A stretch of 64,000 nt of DNA from Alviniconcha marisindica. Taxonomy: Eukaryota > Mollusca > Gastropoda > Provannidae. Of this stretch, positions 14,483-21,815 are shown piece by piece. Below the pieces are notes generated by a model. That model worked only from the letters and a program-made list of their open reading frames with translations, was not told where the DNA came from and did no database searches. Each line of letters opens with the position of its first letter. Position 1 is the stretch's first letter. Made by a program: the position numbers and the translations under genes. The stretch covers positions 67,501 to 131,500 of the forward strand of contig JABMCL010002678.1 in assembly GCA_018857735.1 (NCBI GenBank). Direction: 5' to 3'.

Positions 14483-14577
<95 letters not shown>

Positions 14578-15000
14578 TTTACATGCATGCAAGTGTGTGT
14601 GTGGATGCATGCATCATTGCATGCTTGCAAGTGTGTGTGTGTGTGGTGTGTGCGTGTGTGTGTGATTGAGAGGGGGGGGGGGAGAGAGAGAGTGTGGTGT
14701 GTGTGTGACAGAGAGAGAGAGTGTGTGTGTGTGTGTGTTGCAATTGATGACAAAGATGCTGAGTAGATTTTGTTGGGTATTTGCCTATATAATTAAGTAG
14801 GTTTCATTCTCGTAATTCTGTACATTTTGTTGTTGTTGACCCTGTTGTTTCATGTTTTGCACTTCAGGTCCACATTACGTGTAGGCACTGTATAAAATTC
14901 CTGTACATCAGTGGGATTTTATTGTATTTTTGTATTTTTGCTGTACATATAATAGTTGTTTTTATTTGACTTTTTGTAAGGGACTGTGTGTGCATGTACC

Positions 15001-15052
<52 letters not shown>

Positions 15053-18000
15053 CACATGCATGTGTATGTGTGTGTGTGTGTGCACACGTGCATGTGTGTG
15101 TAAGAGTGTGATTAATAAAGCTTTGCTCTGTACCAAAGGGATATAACCTTTCATCATCAGTTCAGGCCCCTGGGGTAGTGAGACTAGCTGTTGATGAACT
15201 CACTGTTGTTGCTTTGTTGGTGTCTGTTCATTATAGAGCAATTTGTAAGTTTGACATTCCTAGCTCCAACAGGACAGTTTGTTATGTTGCTCTTGCTGAC
15301 AGTTAGATGTTAACATCCAGTCAACGGCACAGGGTGGGAATTTCTTTGGAGCAGAGTTCGTTTAAAAGTTAGTACAGTTGGTTGGTGTTGATGTTTTTAT
15401 TGCTGCATAATAATATATTTATGTTAATTTGTTGCAGTGGACAACCCAAGCCATTGCGACTTCTTGAGGTTACGACAGATGTTGATCAGGTAAGGGTTCG
15501 TCTAGGTGAATGATGTAGCTTGTAAATGAGGTGGTTGATCTAAGGTAAGACCTGAGATCTTACATAGGTCTCAGGTATGTGAGACATATTGAACAGTGTG
15601 TGATAAATCATAATCATCACTGACTTGCAGCTTTGAGAAAAATAACTGGATTTTAATGTTCTCTCAACTGCACAGGGTATCCTAGGTGGGGAGGGGTAGG
15701 CAAAATCCCGATCTTCACATGCTTGCATCTTTTTCACCAACATAGAATATGGTGGAGGTTTGTTTTATTTGTTCTTTTTTTCCAGATTTGTTTCTTTCTT
15801 CTTAGCTTTGTGTGATGTTGATGTGCTCAGTCAGTTTTCATCTTCATTAGTTTTGCTTCATCGTGACAGTAATTAGTCTTTTGCACAATTTTCTCTTTTG
15901 CCTGAAGTCCTGGTGTGTTGGGAAGTTTTGAACTTCTGCTGCAAGCTGATGCTACTTATCTTAATTATGAGAGCTGCAAAGACCAGCCAGTGTTGTTTCT
16001 CGTACAGAACACATGTACTTTTGTCCCTCAGGATATACATCAGGCAGATTTGATTGTATTCTTATGTGTATACTATATAAATGGTTTGTAATGTTCTCAA
16101 GGAAAAAGCATATTTAAAAAGAAAAAAGAAAAAAAAGGGCCTTTTTATTTTGAGATGGGTGATGAATGGCAAATATGCTTTTCTTATAAATTTCCAGTGT
16201 CCAGGCATTTTTTGTATGTGTGATTAGCACCTACTGGGTGATTCAGGTGGGGTTGTTAACTCCCTTGACTTTTGCCAGGCATCGCTTAAGTCCCTTGGCT
16301 GCTTTTACTTCCGGTGCATACTTTCTTCACAATGGAAGGCGGTGACAGTGAATTTGCGAATTTTACACTGCCAACTTTAAAGGCATTTTGGGAGGCCCGT
16401 AGTTATAATATGTCTGGCAATAAGCAATAACTTGTTGCTCGTGCTATAGGATGCCCCAAAACGCATTTTTTCTATGAAATCGCGATCTTCTGGTCAGCCA
16501 AAAAATGATGCAAAGACACTTTTTTTCCACCCTCCATCCCCTTTCCACGGTAATTTTTGCAACTGCAACAGTATTGGCATTTGTACTGCTTCGCGAGTCT
16601 AGGTTCAACTTTTACTGTTATACACAGCGTGAAGCAACGCCTACTCAGAAATTGGCCTGGAAGTGTGCTGCGACTTCTTGCACAAAAGATTACAAAGTGC
16701 ATTCACTCTAGCAAACCAGCTTCGCTGAATCGCCCAATAGCTGTGCTCAGTACAAGATGACGCTCACCATCATGACAAGATGACGTTCACTCATCATAGC
16801 TGTGCTTGTTATAAGATGACTTTTATCATCGCCACTTCTTTCTCCTATATGTGACCCTTTGTGGCCTTGAATGTGAAGTACCAAATCAACATTTCATTTG
16901 TTGCAGCACCCACATGCAGGATCTAAAAGATGTTACAGTTGATGTTCACTATGAGAATTTCCGTGCTTCATACATTCAGGAATCCATGGCAGGACAGCAG
17001 AAAGAACGAAGGTGAGACACAATCACTATTTTCCATTTCAAGAGGTGACCTAATATTGCTGGTTCCCATTTTGTGCCCCCCCCCCCCCCCCCCCCTCACC
17101 CCACCCTCCACTTCTCTCCTCCCCCCTTCCCCCAATTTTTTTGTCAATGTCTTATTTTTGAGTTAAATTTATTTGTTCTCTAAGGATTTTTTAAATTTTA
17201 AATTAGCCTTTTATTTTGAGATGCGTGATGGATGGCCAATATCTGTTTCTAAAAAACTTATTTTCCAGATTAAGTCCAGTGTTTCAGGCATTTTTGCATG
17301 TCCCCTGAGCACATATGGCTATGCTTATTACAAGATGACATTCATCATCATTACAAGATGACATTTGATCACAATAGCTGTATAAAAAAAGGTATTTTCA
17401 ATATTTATTATTTTAATAGTCTAATGGCAGATTCAGCAGTTTGATGTCATTTTTGTTTTATCTTTTTCCTGTGTTATCCCCCCTGTATTTTTTCCTTTTT
17501 GCTTAAGAATATATTGAAGTTTCATCAAATATGTGGGGTTTTTTTAATATTTCTTCTCAGGGTGTAGCCACTTTCTAAGACAATTTGATTCTATGTTGCA
17601 GCAAGCTGAAGAGAGATTCCAAACCCAACTATGATGAGATTGCCAACACAGACAAGCTTCTGGAGCAGAAGGATGCTGAGGTAAGATAACAGCTGATCAC
17701 TTATGATTGGAGTTTCTCGAGAACAGTATTTACTCTGTTTATATGTCAAATCCCCGCTTTGACCTTCCACTTTTACCTCCGCTGCTCCAATTCACGAGTA
17801 CTGACTTTGACCTCTGGTGCTCCAGTTCATTAACAGTTCATGAGTACTGACCTTGACCTCTGCTGCCCCAGTTCTCTGGCCAAAGCTAGCTGACCAGAAA
17901 CTGGACTTGACAAATGATGCTGCAGGCCATGTCATAGGCACTTCCAGATGGCAGTCTGGTTTGTCACATGAAATGGAATCTGCCATCTAGGAGTTCAATT

Positions 18001-18695
18001 CAGTTCAAGATGGTATCTATGTGCTCGGAAAAGCCTGTATGCACTCCACCCTGTCTCTCAGAGGTTTCCCCAGCTTGCCTTTGAAACAGTTCCAATATTC
18101 GTCTGATTGACGATGGCCCACTCGTCCTTTCAAGGAAGATTGTCTAGCGATCTATCTAGGAGCACCTAGGTGAATGAGGTAGCTTGTAAATGAGGTGGTG
18201 GATGTGGCCATTTAATGCACTATGCCATGTATGACCTGTTTCACTGTCATTCTTGGCTATGCTTTGCAGAGGATTCAGAGGATGCAGCAGATGCTGACCA
18301 TCACACATCTCCAACCACTTAAGTAGATTAATCCATGAATGACCTATCTTGCTGTTGCATTTGCCTTTCTTTGCGGGTCAAGCTGATGCAACAGGTGCTG
18401 ATAAATGAATCATTGCTCATGGCTTTGCTTCACAGATCCAATGGATGCAGCAGATGTCGATGGTAACATAAATACACCCCCGCTGCCATTTCATCATTGC
18501 TCATGGCTTTGCACCACAGATCCAGCGGATGCAGCAGATGTTGATCATAACATAAATATGCCTTTGCTTGCACGTCCCTTTCATCATTGCTCTTGGCTTT
18601 TTGCACCACAGATCCAGCGGATGCAGCAGATGCTGGCCAAGATGCAGGAGCAGCTGGGGAAGCAACAACAGGCGCAAGTCAACGGCAAGGTCTGA
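446..18695 (+). CDS. SEPTIN4/5-like: Septin GTPase, SEPT2 group (SEPTIN4/5-like), complete, 12 coding exons
   Basis: Septins are GTP-binding proteins that assemble into hetero-oligomeric filaments at the cell cortex, cleavage furrow and membrane diffusion barriers. Coding exons are 446-583, 2218-2311, 9113-9199, 11526-11649, 12017-12151, 12516-12633, 13023-13124, 14357-14453, 15438-15489, 16907-17011, 17602-17680 and 18612-18695. All junctions are GT/AG and the frame is continuous for 404 codons plus a stop, a normal length for this group. Visible motifs are a polybasic stretch before the P-loop, GESGLGKST at about 78-86, DTPG at 135-138, AKSD at 216-219, the septin unique element (about 266-350) and a C-terminal Gln-rich coiled coil. 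Thr112, matching the catalytic switch-I Thr of SEPT2, is present, so GTP hydrolysis is likely retained. The signatures KQQDREL and [10 protein letters not shown] favour SEPTIN4/5 over SEPT6, 7 or 9; one-to-one orthology is not shown. Confidence 0.95.
640..962. repeat. (CA)n / (CT)n microsatellite cluster, septin intron 1
   Basis: Alternating CA runs (about 745-812 and 886-960) separated by a CT run (about 827-866), preceded by degenerate CA/CG. Open frames through it are His-Thr or Cys-Val dipeptide runs, so they are repeat artefacts. Confidence 0.95.
963..2217. other. Remainder of septin intron 1
   Basis: Mostly unique sequence with GT-rich patches at 1839-1978. A pyrimidine/TG mix leads into the exon 2 acceptor. 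I see no coding or RNA feature. Confidence 0.5.
2218..2311 (+). CDS. Septin coding exon 2 (polybasic region and P-loop start)
   Basis: Encodes [16 protein letters not shown] followed by [15 protein letters not shown], the nearly invariant block before the septin P-loop. The basic run HRKAVRR is the phosphoinositide-binding alpha-0 element known in septins. The acceptor is TTTGCAG, preceded by a TG-rich rather than pyrimidine-rich tract. The donor is GTCAGT at 2312, after the first base of the P-loop Gly codon. Confidence 0.93.
2581..2822. repeat. (CT)n-(CA)n-(TG)n compound microsatellite with a self-complementary centre
   Basis: About 50 bases of CT are followed by CA, which flips at ACACATGTGT (around 2728) into a long TG/CG run. 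The CA and TG arms are reverse complements, so either strand can fold into a long hairpin, with Z-DNA potential. Confidence 0.95.
3427..3880 (-). mobile_element. tRNA-derived SINE, family A, copy 1 (head damaged)
   Basis: Shares the same roughly 450-base body with 26460-26945 and 44901-45358. It is read on the minus strand: a tRNA-like head at the right, a common body, and a 3' tail of GATT repeats at the left (3427). The B box is recognisable as the complement of GGATTTGAACCCGCGACC. The A box is lost after a short GAGTC duplication at 3860-3880. Confidence 0.85.
4020..4500. repeat. ~30-bp minisatellite, septin intron 2
   Basis: About 16 diverged copies of a unit like CACACCTGTCGGATTGGAAC followed by CCTGAGTC; the right end (4370-4500) is the most uniform. 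Because the unit length is near 30, frames stay open on both strands and give repeats such as GFQSDMCGS. There is no splice or homology support for coding. Confidence 0.92.
4680..5080. repeat. Poly(G) tracts and GTGC-rich microsatellite
   Basis: G homopolymers at about 4686-4707 and 4839-4857, then a (TG/CG)n-(GTGC)n tract at 4966-5074. The G runs are G-quadruplex prone and hard to assemble, so their lengths are uncertain. Confidence 0.9.
5375..6215. repeat. Two-level minisatellite: 20-bp unit grading into a ~75-bp higher-order unit
   Basis: From 5395 to about 5600 a 20-bp unit (GTCGTAGGGTCGGTTGTCTA) repeats nearly perfectly. From 5600 to 6215 it is embedded in a longer unit containing CAGACACCCAGGACGTTATG and GTCCAGTGCCTAAGTC. 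Translations such as LSRRVGC repeats on + and DNRPYDL repeats on - are by-products. Confidence 0.93.
6335..6425 (+). mobile_element. tRNA-like SINE head (family B)
   Basis: Contains an A-box-like segment (GTGGCCATGGCACTGG) and a clear B box (GGGGTTCGAATCTC) about 40 bases apart. It does not fold into a clean tRNA and continues into SINE-like sequence, so I call it a SINE promoter rather than a tRNA gene. Confidence 0.5.
6625..7340. repeat. Minisatellite built from a SINE 3' tail (67-bp, then ~35-bp units)
   Basis: About six 67-bp units (CCTGATGTGACCCTGTG, then TTGACGGCACGTTCAAATCC and CTAACCAACCTCAGGTCGG) grade at 7085 into about eight shorter units keeping only the ACTAACCAACCTCAGGTCGG part. 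The unit resembles SINE tails seen singly at 33206 and 44476. Confidence 0.9.
7341..8360. other. Unique stretch of septin intron 2
   Basis: Moderately GC-rich unique sequence with a short CTT run near 7880 and a G run near 8000. I see no splice-flanked open frame or RNA gene here. Confidence 0.4.
8366..8766. repeat. 400-bp compound simple-sequence block (GT, GA, GTGC, CA)
   Basis: Consecutive TG, GA, TGCG/GCGC, TG, GA and CA blocks. Long frames here are Arg-Glu, Cys-Val or His-Thr runs and are artefacts. Confidence 0.95.
9113..9199 (+). CDS. Septin coding exon 3 (G1 P-loop)
   Basis: Completes the Gly codon split across intron 2 and encodes [19 protein letters not shown], the Walker A/G1 motif with its Lys-Ser, then DREIPPVL. 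It is spliced after one base of a Glu codon; donor GTAAGC at 9200. The 3' end of the exon and its donor recur twice downstream in the intron (9292-9509), as listed separately. Confidence 0.95.
9181..9509 (+). repeat. Tandem triplication of the septin exon 3 end with its 5' splice site
   Basis: The ~110-bp unit starts in exon 3 (GAAATACCACCTGTGCTTG|GTAAGC) and is repeated at about 9292 (donor GTAAGC at 9312) and 9401 (donor GTGAGC at 9420). The downstream half (CTTGCTTGCTTGGTGCATG, then the GGTCATACCAATGTGACACT region) repeats too. Reading on into copy 2 from the exon meets a TGA at 9283-9285, so the downstream donors would give truncated protein. Confidence 0.88.
9627..9668. repeat. (CA)n microsatellite, septin intron 3
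   Basis: About 20 CA units. Confidence 0.95.
9700..11395. repeat. 38-bp minisatellite in two blocks, septin intron 3
   Basis: A main array at about 10885-11395 has around 13 copies of CTACTGTCCCAAGGCCAGTA plus GTTTCTGCTTGAACTGTG. A diverged precursor block lies at 9700-9830. The 1-kb gap (9831-10884) is unique sequence with no gene signal. Confidence 0.9.
11526..11649 (+). CDS. Septin coding exon 4 (switch I and G3 DTPG)
   Basis: Encodes [20 protein letters not shown] through [18 protein letters not shown]. It holds the switch-I Thr at residue 112, which in SEPT2 (Thr78) is needed for hydrolysis, and the G3 DxxG motif at 135-138. Acceptor TCCAG at 11521-11525; donor GTTGGT at 11650, phase 2. 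Confidence 0.95.
12017..12151 (+). CDS. Septin coding exon 5 (G domain, Sep motif)
   Basis: Encodes [20 protein letters not shown] and then [24 protein letters not shown], the most conserved septin-specific segment ([11 protein letters not shown]). It starts with one base completing Ser from exon 4 and ends in phase 2. Acceptor GACAG; donor GTATGT. Confidence 0.95.
12516..12633 (+). CDS. Septin coding exon 6 (G4 AKSD)
   Basis: Encodes [20 protein letters not shown] and the guanine-specificity motif AKSD (residues 216-219), ending LKQR. Acceptor GGACAG; donor GTCAGT at 12634; phase 0 end. Confidence 0.95.
13023..13124 (+). CDS. Septin coding exon 7
   Basis: Exactly 34 codons, from [16 protein letters not shown] to KQQDRELK, including the acidic DSDEDDDF stretch. 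It is symmetric (phase 0-0). KQQDREL is typical of the SEPT4/5 branch. Acceptor TTTCAG; donor GTATCT. Confidence 0.95.
13683..13850 (+). mobile_element. tRNA-derived SINE fragment in plus orientation, septin intron 7
   Basis: GGGGATAGCTCAGAAGATCG (A box) and GATTCAAGTCCC (B box) are followed by TTTTTCTCCCAGAGTCAACT, which matches the body after the head in family A. It is preceded by a poly(A) run. Likely a diverged family A relative inserted on the sense strand. Confidence 0.65.
14357..14453 (+). CDS. Septin coding exon 8 (septin unique element)
   Basis: Encodes [20 protein letters not shown] and then [12 protein letters not shown], including the conserved RGRxYPWG of the septin unique element. 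The donor is the weak GTTCGT at 14454, dictated by the protein. A long (TG)n tract starts about 16 bases into the intron. Confidence 0.95.
14470..14752. repeat. (TG)n / (GA)n microsatellite just after the septin exon 8 donor
   Basis: About 95 bases of TG begin 16 bases past the donor at 14454, followed by GA and further TG patches. On the transcript it is a long UG repeat. Confidence 0.95.
15004..15110. repeat. (TG)n microsatellite, septin intron 8
   Basis: About 45 bases of TG, then interrupted TG/CA-rich sequence. Confidence 0.93.
15438..15489 (+). CDS. Septin coding exon 9 (short)
   Basis: A 52-base exon encoding [17 protein letters not shown] between intron phases 1 and 2. Acceptor TTGCAG; donor GTAAGG. 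It matches the septin unique element segment that follows YPWGIVE. Confidence 0.93.
16332..16487 (+). pseudogene. Decayed SAP-domain-like ORF inserted in septin intron 9
   Basis: The ATG at 16332 begins [20 protein letters not shown] and runs to NMSGNKQ, a TAA at 16428, then [16 protein letters not shown] in the same frame. LPTLKAFxEARxxxxSGNKQxLVARA has the spacing of a SAP (SAF-A/B, Acinus, PIAS) helix-extension-helix motif. The stop sits where Glu is expected (GAA to TAA). A second stop follows soon after. SAP-like N-termini are common on mobile-element and multi-copy proteins in molluscs and cnidarians, so I infer a transposon or retrocopy remnant; the parent is unidentified. Confidence 0.6.
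16907..17011 (+). CDS. Septin coding exon 10
   Basis: Encodes [20 protein letters not shown] and then [14 protein letters not shown]. [19 protein letters not shown] is the hallmark end of the septin core. Acceptor TTGCAG; donor GTGAGA. The intron just upstream contains a SINE-tail-like stretch (about 16848-16892). Confidence 0.94.
17602..17680 (+). CDS. Septin coding exon 11
   Basis: Encodes [20 protein letters not shown] and then LEQKDAE, the linker leading into the C-terminal coiled coil. Acceptor TTGCAG; donor GTAAGA; phase 0 end. Confidence 0.9.
18262..18640 (+). repeat. Tandem array of last-exon acceptor copies, septin intron 11 / exon 12
   Basis: Exon-like starts follow an acceptor at 18270 (TTTGCAG), 18436 (TTCACAG), 18520 (ACCACAG) and 18612 (the authentic exon), spaced about 85-110 bases. 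A degenerate copy near 18376 has lost its AG. Each keeps the GGATGCAGCAGATG core (RMQQM). Copies at 18270, 18436 and 18520 give short in-frame tails ending in a stop within 11-18 codons. Confidence 0.85.
18612..18695 (+). CDS. Septin terminal coding exon 12 (coiled coil and stop)
   Basis: Encodes [20 protein letters not shown] and then AQVNGKV, with TGA at 18693-18695. The heptad-like Met/Leu pattern fits the C-terminal coiled coil of SEPT2-group septins. Acceptor CACCACAG. Four related acceptor-plus-exon-start copies lie just upstream (18270-18560); this one alone carries the full coiled coil, so I take it as the main terminal exon. Confidence 0.85.
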   Translation: MQRMQQMLAKMQEQLGKQQQAQVNGKV

Positions 18696-19610
18696 CCTCC
18701 ACGTGCTCAACAAGTCCTCAGCAGCCTCAGCAGGACCAGGCCGAAGCTGCCAACACATTCAACACATTGGCAAAGCCGCTGACACTTTGTCAAGGCCAGT
18801 CGCAGCAAGCAGGAGCATGTGACTTGACATCCCATCTAGGCATTACTTTCTCCATGGGTTTTTTAAGAACTGTACACTCTGTGTCTTTGCCATGACTGCT
18901 GTGAGGGAGAGGCATTGCCTGCAGACTGTGTTGACGCATCAACGATCTAGAAACACACCGGGTTGCTCACAGTTACGGGGTTTTGAATGTGACACATCAA
19001 CAATTTTTTGCCACCTCACCAGCTCTCAGGAGATTTTGTGAAATCTCATCAGTGTTGAATCATGCTGAATTTAGATTTAACTCCAGTGCTGAGGTTGTAG
19101 TGTCCTACTTCATGTAAGCCAGATGACATCAGCTTGAGGCTGTTTACCTCACAGGCGCTTGATACAGCCTTTTTTCCCCCCCATTCTTTTGTACAGAATA
19201 GCCTTAGAGTGTTGTTCCTAGGCTGATTGATTATTTTCAACACAATGCGAGGATGTCTTGTGCCTGTTTCTGTAAGGCTGTTTGAGCTGAGGGCAGGAGT
19301 TATGACTCTTGCCGGCACTGCATGAAACTGATTTTAATCTGGAGATGAGCAGAAAAAAAGGCAGCAGCTGCTGATGCTTGCTGGTATCATTTAGCATGAA
19401 ACTGATGTTTGTAAGGGAGATTAAGAGGTGAAACAAGACAGGTGTAGTGCTTGCTGATATAACCGAGCATGAAACAGAGGTTAATAAGGGAGACGTTGGG
19501 CAGAACTAGGAAGGCTTTGGTGTAAAAATGGAAGTTCTTCTATTTTCGTTTTTTCTTCCATCTTCCTCCATCAGGAGTAGCCACAGCCATTTGTATCACT
19601 TTATGCTGTG
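18696..19610 (+). other. Septin 3' UTR (proximal part)
   Basis: Follows the septin stop. No AATAAA is evident close by. The first clear hexamer I find is at 23095-23100 in a downstream unique stretch. Taking this as 3' UTR is positional inference. Confidence 0.4.
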
Positions 19611-19611
19611 T

Positions 19612-20505
19612 TTCCATGCCACCAGCCATTAGACCTGCTATTGTTGAAAGGTGGACATGAATTCTTTGATAGGCCTACTATTATCAAAAGGTGGGCATGG
19701 ATTCTTTGATAGGCCTACTGTTGTCGAAAGGTGGGCATGCATTCTTTGATAGGCCTACTATTGTTGAAAGGTGGGCGTGGATTCTTATATAGGCCTACAA
19801 GTGTCAAAAGGTGGGCATGAATTCTGTGATAGGCCTACTATTGTTGAAAAGTGGACATGAATTCTTTGATAGCCTACTATTGTCGAAAGATGGACATGAA
19901 TTCTTTGATAGGCCTACTATTGTCGAAAGGTGGGCATGGATTCTTATATAGGCCTACTATTGTCAAAAGGTGGGCATGAATTCTTTGATAGGCCTGCTAT
20001 TGTTGAAAGGTGGACATGAATTCTTTGATAGCCTACTATTGTCGAAAGGTGGACATGAATTCTTTGATAGGCCTACTATTGTCAAAAGGTGGGCATGAAT
20101 TCTTTAATAGGCCTACTATTGTCAAAAGGTGGGCATGAATTCTTTAATAGGCCTACTATTGTCGAAAGGTTGGCATGGATTCTTTGATAGGCCTACTACT
20201 GTCAAAAAGTGGGCATGAATTCTTTGATAGCCTACTATTGTCGAAAGGTGGACATGAATTCTTTGATAGGCCTACTATTGTCGAAAGGTGGACATGATTT
20301 CTTTGATTGGCCTACTATTGTCGATAGGTGGACATGAATTTGATAGGCCTACTATTGTCAAAAGGTGGACATGAATTCTTTGATAGGCCTACTACTGTCA
20401 AAAGGTGGACATGAATTCTTTGATAGGCCTACTATTGTCAAAAGGTGGACATGAATTCTTTGATAGGCCTACTATTGTCGACAGGTGGACATGGATTCTT
20501 TGATG
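19612..20505. repeat. 40-bp minisatellite, ~22 copies
   Basis: Unit GATAGGCCTACTATTGTCGA followed by AAGGTGGACATGAATTCTTT, uniform in length with point variation (GTCGA/GTCAA, GGACATG/GGGCATG). Variants alternate in blocks, suggesting segmental array expansion. Confidence 0.95.
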
Positions 20506-20811
20506 TGTGCATGCGACCTTGGTGCATGCTGTGCACATGAAGGTGAGGCATGCACTGATGACCGTATGCCGTCAACAGGGCGTTATTCCAAGGAGTAACT
20601 AACTCCGTTATCAGCATCAGTTCCACACTAATCAGCACCAGCACGGTACACTGTGCCAACCTTGGTTTGTCCTGGCTCTTGTAAACTAATGTCGAGTTTG
20701 TACAAAGTGGTAGTCTAGTACCAGCACACTCTTTTGTCTTGTCTTGTATTAATGCCAGTTTCATGCTAAGTAGTACCAGTAGCACCAGAAAAAAGCGTGA
20801 TTCAGTAGAAA

Positions 20812-21815
20812 TGTCACCTCTCTTTTTAAGACCACCCTAAAAATCAAGAAAAAGTGGTCTGTAAAAAGAGGCAGTCCTTGGTCAGGGGTTGATTTACACA
20901 GAAATCAGAAGAGAAGGTTTGTGAAAGAGTGGGCTTAAAGGAGCAGCAGTCCTTGGTCAGGGGTTGATTTACATGGAAATAGGAAGAGAAGGTTTGTGAA
21001 AGAGTGATCTTAAAGGAGCAATGGCCCTTGACTGGGGTTCATTTAAATGGAAATAGGAAGAGATGGTTTCTGACGGAGTGGTCTTAAAAGCACAGCAGTC
21101 CTTGGTCAGGGGTAGATTTACACAGAAATCAGAAGAGATGGTTTCTGAAAGAGTGGTCTTAAAGGAGCAGCAGTCCTTGGTAAGGGGTTGATTTACATGG
21201 AAATCAGAACAGAAGGTTTGTGAAAGAGTGGGCTTAAAGAGCAGCAGTCCTTAGTTAGGGTTTCATTTATATGCAAATAGAGAAGGTTTCTGAAAGAGTG
21301 GTCTTAAAGGAGCAATGGTCCTTGGTTAGAGTTTCATTTATATGGAAAAAGGGAGAGAAGGTTTCTGAAAAAGGGATCTTAAAAGAGCAGCAATCCTTGG
21401 TCAGGGGTTGATTTACATGGAACAGGAAGGGAAGGTTTCTGAAAGAGTGGTCTTAAACGAGCAGCGGTCCTTAGTTAGGGTTTCATTTATATGGAAATAG
21501 AGATGGTTTCTGAAAGAGTGGTCTTAAAAGAACAATGGTCCTTGGTTAGAAGAGAAGGTTTCTGAAAGAGTGGTCTTAACAGAGCAGCGGTCCTTGGTCA
21601 AGGTTTCATTTATATGGAAATAGAGATGGTTTCTGAAAGAGTGGTCTTAAAAGAACAATGGTCCTTGGTTAGAAGAGAAGGTTTCTGAAAGAGTGGTCTT
21701 AACAGAGCAGTGGTCCTTGGTCAGGGTTTCATTTACCTGGAAATAGGAAGAGACAGTGTTTGAAAGACCGGTCTTAGAAGGAGGGGTGGTCTCTCATCAG
21801 AGTGGCATTTTGTCA
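20812..21815. repeat. TTTTAAGACCACC element with tandemly expanded interior
   Basis: Starts TTTTTAAGACCACCCTAAAA and ends GGGGTGGTCTCTCATCAGAG. Between them about 12 copies of a 70-75-bp unit (CAGTCCTTGGTCAGGGGTTG, AGAAGGTTTCTGAAAGAG, TGGTCTTAAA). Single-unit relatives occur at 35201-35404 and 51970-52150, so this is a mobile-element copy whose interior has become a minisatellite. Confidence 0.8.

Larger units (their letters stand above)
16140..17382. repeat. Local duplication flanking septin exon 10
   Basis: Segment A (TTTATTTTGAGATGGGTGAT through the GGCATTTTTTGTATGTG region) at 16143-16232 recurs at 17208-17313. Segment B (AGCTGTGCTCAGTACAAGAT) at 16737-16825 recurs at 17314-17382. A and B are adjacent in the right copy but separated by about 500 bases in the left copy. 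Confidence 0.75.
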
